Source: an uncultured Prevotellaceae bacterium (GTDB lineage: Bacteria; Bacteroidota; Bacteroidia; Bacteroidales; Bacteroidaceae). From it: a stretch of 64,000 bases of DNA. The notes beneath the pieces were generated by a model. The model saw only the letters and a list, made by a program, of their open reading frames with translations. It was not told the origin of the DNA and did not search any database. The stretch's first letter is position 1. Every line of letters starts with the position of its first letter. Positions 57,028 through 64,000 of this stretch are shown here, in pieces. The position numbers and the translations under genes were made by a program. The DNA is taken from contig CASGAM010000026.1 in assembly GCA_949299545.1 (NCBI GenBank), forward strand, positions 1-64,000, in the 5' to 3' direction.

Positions 57028-59403
57028 ATGAGTGTATTAAAATCTTTTTGTTCGGTATCATTATTGGTGGCATTTATTTCGACGATGGATGCGGGTATAC
57101 CGGTTAAAGTTGAAACTTTTCCGGTAAAAGATGTAAGGTTAACTGAGGGCGCTTTTAAGAAGGCGGAAGATTTGGATATTCGTTATTTGCTCGGTCTTGA
57201 TCCTGACCGGCTCTTGGCACCATATCTGAAAGAAGCCGGTTTGTCACCGAAGGCTGAAAATTATCCTAACTGGGAGAATACAGGTCTTGACGGGCATATA
57301 GGCGGACATTATCTTTCTGCTCTTTCTTACATGTATGCAGCCACTGGAAATAATGAAATTAGAGCTCGGTTGGATTATATGTTGTCAGAGATGAAACGAT
57401 GCCAAGATGCAGCGGGTGATGGCTATTTATGTGGTGTTCCTTCAGGGCGTAAAATATGGAAAGAAATTTCGGAAGGGAATATCCGTGCCAATTCGTTTGG
57501 TTTGAATGACCGGTGGGTTCCGTTGTATAATATACACAAAACTTATGCTGGACTCCGAGATGCTTATGTTATAGGCGGATGTAAGGAAGCAAAAGACATG
57601 TTTATAAAACTGACAGACTGGATGATGACTCTAACCGCGGATTTGTCAGACGAACAAATGCAGGATATGTTGCGCAGTGAACATGGTGGACTGAATGAAG
57701 TTTTTGCTGATGCCAACGCTCTTACCGGTGACGAACGCTATTTGGAGTTGGCGCACCGCTTTTCACATCAAGCTATTCTTGAGCCTTTATTAAAGCACGA
57801 AGATCAACTGACTGGAAAACATGCTAATACACAAATCCCAAAAGTTATCGGATATAAACGAATTGCGGATTTGGAGGGAGATGAAGATTGGGACAGTGCG
57901 GCACGTTTTTTCTGGGAAACGGTTGTTAACCAGCGTAGCATCTCTATCGGCGGCAACAGTGTGCGTGAACATTTTCATCCGGCAGGAGATTTCTCTTCCA
58001 TGCTTACCAGTGAGCAAGGGCCTGAAACTTGTAATACATATAATATGCTGCGTTTGACTAAGATGTTATATCAAACTTCAGGGGATACGCGTTATATGGA
58101 TTTTTATGAGCGTGCATTATATAATCACATACTTTCTACGATAGATCCCGTTCAAGGCGGCTTCGTTTATTTCACACCGATGCGTTCTGGGCATTATCGT
58201 GTTTACTCACAGCCACAGACTTCTTTTTGGTGTTGTGTGGGTTCCGGTATGGAGAACCATGCACGTTATGGTGAGATGATTTATGCACATCAAGGCCAAA
58301 GTGAACTTTATGTAAACCTGTTCATCCCGTCTGTATTACAATGGGGAAAAATAAAAGTGGAGCAAATTACCACCTTTCCTTATGAAGAAGCAACAACTAT
58401 ACGTCTTTCCATGCGTAAGGCAGCGTCTTTTGCAATTAAATTCCGTGTACCGGAATGGACAGATGCAACTCATTTGTCCGTTACGGTAAATGGAGTAGGT
58501 CAGACGGTACAGGCTAAAGATGGCTATGTGACCGTAGAGCGTAAATGGCAAGATGGTGACGAAGTAAAAATGAATTTGCCAATGTCTATACGGGTGATGG
58601 CTTTACCAGATGGTTCCGCTAATTACTCATTCCTTTATGGGCCGATAGTCTTGGCTTCAAAAATGGGTAAGCAGAACCAGTTAGGGTTGTTTGCCGATGA
58701 TAGCCGTGGTGGTCACATTGCTTCTGGTCAGCAATTACCTTTGCAGGATATGCCAGTTTTGGTCGGTAATCCGGAAGATATTCTGTCGCATGTGGAGAAA
58801 GTGGAAGGCAAACCACTTGTTTTTAAATTAAAAGATGTTTATCCGTCACGCTACGAAGGGATGGTACTTGAACCGTTCAACCAGCTTTATGAGTGTCGTT
58901 ATATGGTTTATTGGCCGCTAGTCTCAGCTAATCAGTTGAAAGCGCAGCAAGATGCTTTAGCACGTGCTGAGGAAGAAAGGCGGAATTTGGAGTCTGCAAC
59001 TGTTGACAAAGTTATTTGCGGGGAACAACAACCTGAGAGCGACCATTTCGTACAACTTAAAGGAACACAAACAGGTAGTGATAATGACCGTCATTGGCGT
59101 AAAGCTGTAGATCAGGATTGGTTTTCATATCGTTTGAAAACGAATGGTCAATCTTCGGTACAGTTGCGTGTAGAGTATATGTCAGAACGTGGGACTGCAT
59201 TGATGGTTTCGATAGATGGTAAACCTTTAAAATCCGTAAAGACGGATAATGGTCGGGGAATAAAAACACTGATGATTGATTTGCCTGCCGATTCTTCAGA
59301 TAAGGAAACCGTAACGGTGAGGTTTGCGCCAGATGATAAGATGCCGACGCCGCGTGTTTATGAAATCAGGTTAATGAAAAACAATAAACAAGAAGATAAA
59401 TGA
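57028..59403 (+). CDS. GH127/GH146-type beta-L-arabinofuranosidase
   Basis: 791 residues with a signal peptide ending MDAG. The (alpha/alpha)6 barrel starts VRLTEGAFKKAEDLDIRYLL. The zinc-cysteine centre of the family is visible: E333 and C335 in GPETCNTYN, and C402-C403 in SFWCCVGSGMENH. These match E338, C340, C417 and C418 of the Bifidobacterium HypBA1 enzyme in order. The extra C-terminal region makes it longer than classical GH127 and closer in size to GH146. It releases beta-L-arabinofuranose, an unusual linkage for simple arabinoxylan. Its TGA overlaps the ATG of the next gene by 4 bases. Confidence 0.9.
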   Translation: MSVLKSFCSVSLLVAFISTMDAGIPVKVETFPVKDVRLTEGAFKKAEDLDIRYLLGLDPDRLLAPYLKEAGLSPKAENYPNWENTGLDGHIGGHYLSALSYMYAATGNNEIRARLDYMLSEMKRCQDAAGDGYLCGVPSGRKIWKEISEGNIRANSFGLNDRWVPLYNIHKTYAGLRDAYVIGGCKEAKDMFIKLTDWMMTLTADLSDEQMQDMLRSEHGGLNEVFADANALTGDERYLELAHRFSHQAILEPLLKHEDQLTGKHANTQIPKVIGYKRIADLEGDEDWDSAARFFWETVVNQRSISIGGNSVREHFHPAGDFSSMLTSEQGPETCNTYNMLRLTKMLYQTSGDTRYMDFYERALYNHILSTIDPVQGGFVYFTPMRSGHYRVYSQPQTSFWCCVGSGMENHARYGEMIYAHQGQSELYVNLFIPSVLQWGKIKVEQITTFPYEEATTIRLSMRKAASFAIKFRVPEWTDATHLSVTVNGVGQTVQAKDGYVTVERKWQDGDEVKMNLPMSIRVMALPDGSANYSFLYGPIVLASKMGKQNQLGLFADDSRGGHIASGQQLPLQDMPVLVGNPEDILSHVEKVEGKPLVFKLKDVYPSRYEGMVLEPFNQLYECRYMVYWPLVSANQLKAQQDALARAEEERRNLESATVDKVICGEQQPESDHFVQLKGTQTGSDNDRHWRKAVDQDWFSYRLKTNGQSSVQLRVEYMSERGTALMVSIDGKPLKSVKTDNGRGIKTLMIDLPADSSDKETVTVRFAPDDKMPTPRVYEIRLMKNNKQEDK

Positions 59404-61490
59404 AAAAAACGATAGCAGTCTTTTTTTCTGTTATGATGATGTCTGTGCCGTACATAGCGGCCCAGACATCTTCATGGACGGCAGATAACGGAAATGGTAC
59501 GTATACAAATCCATTGTTTTATGATGAGTTTTCAGATCCTGACCTGATTCGTGTGGGTGAGGATTTTTATTTGGCAGGGACAACGATGCATTGTACGCCT
59601 GGTTTGGTGATTTTGCATTCCAAAGATCTGGTGAACTGGGATTTTATGAGTTATTGCTTTGACCGTTTCAATCTTGGTGATGAGTTTCAGCTTGAGAATG
59701 GCCGTGAAGCCTACGGACAAGGGATTTGGGCGCCTTGTATCCGGTATTATGAAGGTAAGTTTTATGTTTTCTCTAATATAAATGGACATGGCATGCAGGT
59801 CTTTATTTCCGAAAATCCTGCTGGCCCGTGGAAGCATATCAATATGGGAGGAAACATTTATGATCTTTCGGTATTGTTTGACGATAACGGGAAAATATAT
59901 GCAGTATATAAATATGATGAAGTGAGGTTGATTGAAATAAAACCGGATTTCAGTGGTTATGTCGAAGGTAGCGAGCGTGTTATTATTCCAGCAGGTAATG
60001 CGATGGGTGAAGGACATCATTTTTATAAGATAAACGGCAAATATTATATCATCAGTGCAAACTATTCGCCTGTGGGTCGCATGCAGTGCGCACGTGCAGA
60101 ACGTCCTGAAGGGCCTTATGAAACTGTAACAATCAGCGCAAAAGAAACATTTGGAACGATGCGTGCGATGACGGTTGGTAATGTAGGTCTGGGTTCGCCA
60201 GTTCCTGGCGACGGCTTCCAATTTAAAATCAATGAAGCCGAAGGCAATTATCTTAGTGCTGTACCTTTGCATCAAGGAGGTATTGTTGATTTGCCGAACG
60301 GTGAGTGGTGGGGATTTTCAATGGTAGACTTCATGGCTGTCGGTCGGACAACATGTCTTTCACCTGTGACATGGGTTGACGGATGGCCTTATTTTGGTCT
60401 TCCTGGGAATTTGGGCCGTTCTCCACGAACTTGGTTTAAACCTTCGGTAGTTGCAGACGTTGAGCCGCATGCGCCATATAAGAGAAGTGATGGATTTGAT
60501 GGTAAGGAACTATTGCCTGTATGGCAATGGAATCATGAACCGGTAGATCGGCAGTGGAAACTGTCAGGTGGTAAGTTATGTCTTTCTACACTGCCAGCAA
60601 AAGATTTCTTATGGGCGAAAAATACTTTGACACAGCGTTGTATAGGTCCGTTATCTGAAGCTACTGTTGAAATAGATGCGTCACGTTTGAAAGAAGGTGA
60701 CGTAGCGGGACTTGGTTTGTTGAATATGCCGTACGTTTGGATTGGAATCGTAAAGGAGGGTAAATCTTATGTTTTGCGTTGGAAAGACCAGGCTTCAAAC
60801 CAACAGATTGATACCTTGGCGATGGCTAAACTCTTTCTGCGTATCAATGGTGATTTTCATCGGGCTGTGGCTCAATTTAGTTACAGTACAGATGGAAATA
60901 TATACAGATCTGTGGGAGAGAGTGTAAAGATGCCTTATCAGCTGAAAACATTCCAGGGTTCGCGTTATGCTCTGTTTGCTTTTAATACACAAGGCAAGAA
61001 GGGTGGAGAGGCTCGGTTTGATAATTTTATATTAAAAGAACCTTTGGCAGACCGTAGTGGTAATTTGCCACTGGGGAAGGTTATCACGTTACTTAATATC
61101 GGTTCCGGGAATTTGGCATGGGCTAATCCGCATGGTATGCTACATTCTGCATGGAAAGGAAGTAAGGATTATATGGGTGACGGGTGTCGTTTTCGTGTAC
61201 ACGATCGTGGGCAAGGACGTGTGGTGCTTGAAGCATTGAATGGGGCAGGCTTTGTTACGGTCGTAGGGCAGGGGTTGTCTTCGGATGTCCGGTTGATAAA
61301 AGAAGAATCGGCTGGAAGTCTTTTCCTTTGGCAAGACATGTTACAAGGTGAGTGCATGCTTTTGTCATTGAAGACAAATCGGTATGTTGGCCTTCATCCA
61401 GAGACAGGTGAGCCGTATTCTGCAGATTGGCCCGGTACGTTGCCCGATCGAAAAGATGGAACTGTTTTCAGATGGGATGTAGTTGAGTAA
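59400..61490 (+). CDS. GH43 xylosidase/arabinofuranosidase with beta-trefoil-like C-terminus
   Basis: 696 residues with a signal peptide ending IAAQ, starting inside the previous stop (ATGA overlap), so translation is probably coupled. The propeller's acids are FSDPDLIRVG, IYDLSVLFDDNG and AMGEGHHFYK. The concanavalin-like domain starts near WQWNHEPVDRQWKL. From about residue 560 a further domain (RFRVHDRGQGRVVLEALNG, then FVTVVGQG and RYVGLHPETG) looks like a fascin/AbfB-type beta-trefoil, which would bind sugar. This extra domain distinguishes it from the GH43 at 44185. It is the last gene of the enzyme operon, and a terminator follows at 61577. Confidence 0.88.
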   Translation: MKKTIAVFFSVMMMSVPYIAAQTSSWTADNGNGTYTNPLFYDEFSDPDLIRVGEDFYLAGTTMHCTPGLVILHSKDLVNWDFMSYCFDRFNLGDEFQLENGREAYGQGIWAPCIRYYEGKFYVFSNINGHGMQVFISENPAGPWKHINMGGNIYDLSVLFDDNGKIYAVYKYDEVRLIEIKPDFSGYVEGSERVIIPAGNAMGEGHHFYKINGKYYIISANYSPVGRMQCARAERPEGPYETVTISAKETFGTMRAMTVGNVGLGSPVPGDGFQFKINEAEGNYLSAVPLHQGGIVDLPNGEWWGFSMVDFMAVGRTTCLSPVTWVDGWPYFGLPGNLGRSPRTWFKPSVVADVEPHAPYKRSDGFDGKELLPVWQWNHEPVDRQWKLSGGKLCLSTLPAKDFLWAKNTLTQRCIGPLSEATVEIDASRLKEGDVAGLGLLNMPYVWIGIVKEGKSYVLRWKDQASNQQIDTLAMAKLFLRINGDFHRAVAQFSYSTDGNIYRSVGESVKMPYQLKTFQGSRYALFAFNTQGKKGGEARFDNFILKEPLADRSGNLPLGKVITLLNIGSGNLAWANPHGMLHSAWKGSKDYMGDGCRFRVHDRGQGRVVLEALNGAGFVTVVGQGLSSDVRLIKEESAGSLFLWQDMLQGECMLLSLKTNRYVGLHPETGEPYSADWPGTLPDRKDGTVFRWDVVE

Positions 61491-61576
61491 TTATATAAAT
61501 GAGTATGAGCATCTTGTATGTAAAATAGAATTTTGTACGCGGTGACTCTACTATAAGAAGAGGGATTTTCAGTAAG

Positions 61577-61618
61577 ACAGTCCGGAGTGCATATTGATTA
61601 TGCGCCGGGCTGTTTTTA
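61577..61618 (+). terminator. Intrinsic terminator of the large enzyme operon
   Basis: A 9-bp outer stem ACAGTCCGG (61577-61585) with CCGGGCTGT (61605-61613, one G-T pair) and an inner GCATA/TATGC stem are followed by five T at 61613-61617. Confidence 0.8.
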
Positions 61619-61663
61619 GTGTTGGGACTACAATTTAAATATTGTGCGAATAAATAAAAAACA

Positions 61664-61705
61664 GTTAATTTATGTTGTAGATTTAAATATATATAATTAT
61701 TTTCG
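61664..61705 (+). promoter_or_regulatory. Candidate promoter of the GH51 gene
   Basis: A -7-like TATTTTCG lies at 61698-61705, one mismatch from TAnnTTTG. GTTAATT at 61664 is preceded by AAAAAAC, as is the box at 34591, but it differs from GTTACA and lies 38 rather than 40 or 41 bases before the last four bases. It is at best a degenerate member of the tandem-box group. Confidence 0.35.
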
Positions 61706-61750
61706 TGCCGAATTAAAAATTAATTACTAATCAATTTATTATCATTTATC

Positions 61751-63754
61751 ATGAAAATCACCAGTCTGGTATTAAGCGCGGCTTTGCTGGTTGGAGCTCA
61801 GGCTTTGTCTGCGCAAGACAACACCATTACCGTTGAAACAAAAAAAATCGGTGCAGAGATACAGCCGACGATGTATGGAATCTTTTTTGAGGATATTAAT
61901 TATGGCGCCGACGGAGGTTTATATGCAGAACTTATAAAAAATCGTTCGTTTGAGTTTACTCCAGATCATTTTATGGGTTGGGAGATGTTTGGAAATGTGA
62001 CGTTAAAAAATGACGGTCCTTTTGAAAAGAACCCACATTATGTGCGTTTGGGCTATGCCGGTCATGGTGATATGTGGACGGGAATTCAAAACGAAGGTTT
62101 TTTTGGTATCGGATTAAAAAAGGACGCCGAATATCGTTTCTCTGTTTGGGCGCGTGTACCGGATGGTAACCCTGTGACATTGATGGTGCAGTTTATCGAT
62201 CAAAATACGATGGACGATACCCAACAGTTTGTCAGTCAGGATTTGAAAATCGATTCAAAGGAATGGAAGAAATATACCATGGTGATGAAATCTAACCGTA
62301 CGATTGCCGACGCCAATTTGCGAATCTTCCTCTCAAATGACCAACATCGTTCCGGTACAGGTACGGTAGATTTGGAACATGTATCTCTTTTCCCTGTAGA
62401 TACCTGGATGGGACATGAGAATGGTATGCGTAAAGATTTGGCTCAGGCTCTTTACGATATGCGTCCCGGGGTGTTCCGTTTTCCCGGTGGTTGTATAGTT
62501 GAAGGAACTAATCTTGAGACTCGTTATCAATGGAAAAACACAGTAGGTCCGGTCGAAAACCGTCCGCTTAACAAAAACCGTTGGGAGTCCACGTTCATTA
62601 ATAGGTATTATCCTGATTATTTCCAGAGTTATGGACTGGGCTTCTATGAATATTTCCTGTTGAGCGAGGAGTTGGGTGCTGAGCCGTTGCCGGTATTGAA
62701 TGTAGGTATGGCTTGCCAATACCAGAATTATAATAATGAGAAAGCACACGCTGCATGCACGGCTGAAGGTTTGAAACCGTATATTGATGATGCTTTGGAT
62801 CTGATCGAGTTCGCTAATGGTGATGTAAATACAGAATGGGGAAAGTTGCGTGCAGAGATGGGGCATCCGGAGCCATTTAACATGAAGTATCTTGCTATTG
62901 GTAACGAGCAGTGGGATAAATTTTATTTTGATCGTCTCAAGTTTTTTGTTGAGGCTATCCGCAAGGCTCATCCGGAAATCATGATTATTGGTTCATCAGG
63001 TCCGGATTCTGAGGGACATAATTTTGAAATAGGATGGGAAGATATGAAGAAACAGAAGGTGGATTTGGTCGATGAGCATTTCTACCGTCCGGTGGATTGG
63101 TTTAAGAACAGTATGAATCGTTATGATGACTATGACAGAACCGGACCGAAAGTCTTTGCCGGTGAATACGCTTGTCATGATCATGGCAACAGGATGAAAT
63201 GGAATCATGCCGGAGCCTCTATTTACGAAGCTGCTTTCATGACAACATTGGAACGCAATGCAGACATTGTACACATGGCCACATATGCTCCGCTTTTTGC
63301 CCATGTGGATGGCTGGCAGTGGAGACCTGACCTGATTTGGTTTGATAATTTGAACAGCGTCAAGACAGCAAGTTATTACGTACAGCAAATGTATGCCGTT
63401 AATATGGGTACGAATGTAGTTCCCGCTAAATTGGACAAACCGACGCCGAAAGGTGAAGACGGGCTCTTTACAAGTGCAGTTTATGATAAAAATACGGGCG
63501 AATATATTGTAAAGGTTATTAATACAACTGAAAAGCCGCAGACAGTAGACATTAAACTGAACGGTGTTAAGAAGGTAAATGGCAATGCTGCGACCATTAC
63601 GCTTGACTGTAGCGATTATACGGCCGATAATACGTTGGAAAATCCGGTTGCAGTTGTGCCCGTGGAAGGTTACGTAAAGGTTGAGAACAATGTAATTAAG
63701 GCGACAGTAGAAGGAAAATGCTTTGTTGTTTATAAAGTCAAAGTTAAGAAATAA
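61751..63754 (+). CDS. GH51 alpha-L-arabinofuranosidase
   Basis: 667 residues with a signal peptide ending ALSAQ. An N-terminal jelly-roll segment holds IQPTMYGIFFEDINYGADGG, followed by the barrel with acid/base E386 in AIGNEQWDKF and nucleophile E472 in VFAGEYACHD, and a C-terminal beta-domain ending KCFVVYKVKVKK. GH51 enzymes release alpha-1,2 and alpha-1,3 arabinose from arabinoxylan oligosaccharides. It lies behind the terminator at 61577 and has its own AT-rich leader and its own terminator, so it is probably monocistronic. Periplasmic location is inferred from the signal peptide and lack of a lipobox. Confidence 0.94.
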   Translation: MKITSLVLSAALLVGAQALSAQDNTITVETKKIGAEIQPTMYGIFFEDINYGADGGLYAELIKNRSFEFTPDHFMGWEMFGNVTLKNDGPFEKNPHYVRLGYAGHGDMWTGIQNEGFFGIGLKKDAEYRFSVWARVPDGNPVTLMVQFIDQNTMDDTQQFVSQDLKIDSKEWKKYTMVMKSNRTIADANLRIFLSNDQHRSGTGTVDLEHVSLFPVDTWMGHENGMRKDLAQALYDMRPGVFRFPGGCIVEGTNLETRYQWKNTVGPVENRPLNKNRWESTFINRYYPDYFQSYGLGFYEYFLLSEELGAEPLPVLNVGMACQYQNYNNEKAHAACTAEGLKPYIDDALDLIEFANGDVNTEWGKLRAEMGHPEPFNMKYLAIGNEQWDKFYFDRLKFFVEAIRKAHPEIMIIGSSGPDSEGHNFEIGWEDMKKQKVDLVDEHFYRPVDWFKNSMNRYDDYDRTGPKVFAGEYACHDHGNRMKWNHAGASIYEAAFMTTLERNADIVHMATYAPLFAHVDGWQWRPDLIWFDNLNSVKTASYYVQQMYAVNMGTNVVPAKLDKPTPKGEDGLFTSAVYDKNTGEYIVKVINTTEKPQTVDIKLNGVKKVNGNAATITLDCSDYTADNTLENPVAVVPVEGYVKVENNVIKATVEGKCFVVYKVKVKK

Positions 63755-63790
63755 AAGTGTAGTCATCATCATATAATGATTGAATGGATA

Positions 63791-63827
63791 AGCCGGCAAG
63801 TGGATATACCACTTACCGGTTTTTTTA
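63791..63827 (+). terminator. Intrinsic terminator after GH51
   Basis: CCGG-C-AAGTGG (63793-63803) pairs with CCACTT-A-CCGG (63809-63819), with one C-A mismatch and a 5-base loop. A run of seven T follows at 63820-63826. Confidence 0.8.
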
Positions 63828-63933
63828 TTGTGAAGTAGAGGAAGAAGATTATATGTTTGGCTTTGCCTTGTTTCCTCCCAGGAAACTACTATTTAAAAAA
63901 AATTAAAAGGTTTCTTTTTTGCTGTGAAATATA

Positions 63934-63941
63934 TAAGTTTG
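63934..63941 (+). promoter_or_regulatory. -7 element of the gene starting at the window end
   Basis: TAAGTTTG matches TAnnTTTG exactly and lies 44 bases before the ATG at 63986. No G(A/T)TACA box occurs at the 40-41 base position, so this promoter seems to be outside the tandem-box group. Confidence 0.5.
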
Positions 63942-63985
63942 CAAGGATAGATCTCATTAACCAGTTTTAATCTTAAGATTTCTAT

Positions 63986-64000
63986 ATGAAGAACATTTTC
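63986..64000 (+). CDS. Start of a gene cut by the window end
   Basis: Five codons, MKNIF, follow a good -7 element at the expected distance. The residues fit the start of a signal peptide, but nothing more can be said. Confidence 0.4.

Noticed and set aside
59532..60275. Long open frame of 247 codons on the - strand
   Set aside because: It lies wholly inside the GH43 gene, is low in credible domains and rich in His, Ile and Thr, and is a shadow of + strand coding sequence.
62996..63799. Open frame of 267 codons on the - strand opposite GH51
   Set aside because: Antisense to the catalytic region of an intact GH51; no domain or initiation signal was seen.

Overview
This window is a single co-directional carbohydrate-utilisation locus from a member of the Bacteroidales. 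All of the roughly 29 supported genes are on the + strand. The SusC/SusD pairs, the hybrid two-component regulator, the TAnnTTTG-type -7 boxes and the C-terminal tails of the form YDLSG....GINIV...K point to the Prevotella/Paraprevotella side of the order; this placement is inference. The gene set is that of a glucuronoarabinoxylan (cereal-type xylan) utilisation locus. It resembles the Prevotella bryantii xus (susC-susD-susC-susD-susE) layout, but is greatly expanded and carries unusual fasciclin (FAS1) lipoproteins.

Layout. 1-750: intergenic, with a terminator for an upstream gene and a promoter. 751-6494: a GPH-type sugar symporter, GH10 xylanase, cytoplasmic GH43 and GH67 alpha-glucuronidase, closed by a terminator at 6560-6600. 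6733-22841: FAS1-susC-susD-FAS1-FAS1-susC-susD, tightly packed. 23008-29269: a large modular surface protein and a GH98 enzyme. 29270-30060: a gene-poor stretch with a pair of 70-bp inverted repeats. 30064-30303: a stub of a sialate-O-acetylesterase-like gene. 30461-34564: the hybrid two-component regulator. 34672-37056: a modular surface protein and a 52-residue peptide gene. 37234-61490: a stub of a GH115 gene followed by GH5-GH43, GH43, GH43-CBM, GH43, CE6, CE1, GH95, GH115, GH2, GH127/146 and GH43. 61751-63754: GH51 arabinofuranosidase. The last 15 bases begin another gene.

Inferred joint function. Surface enzymes (GH98, GH5-GH43, CE1 and others) cut decorated xylan. The two SusC/SusD pairs with the FAS1 lipoproteins and the large modular proteins bind and import the fragments. 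Periplasmic enzymes remove acetyl and feruloyl esters, glucuronic acid (GH115 for internal and GH67 for terminal positions), arabinose (GH43, GH51, GH127/146) and galactose-type caps (GH95, GH2). GH10 trims the backbone. The symporter takes small xylo-oligosaccharides into the cytoplasm, where the signal-less GH43 acts.

The most novel signal is regulatory. Six promoters carry a tandem box, consensus G(A/T)TACA(A/T), repeated at about 21 bp. The second copy starts 40 or 41 bases before the last four bases of the -7 element (TTTG or TTAG). The regulator's own promoter lacks the box. These are probably the binding sites of the locus regulator, and they define its local regulon. Two of the boxed promoters drive stubs of former enzyme genes whose catalytic middles are missing.
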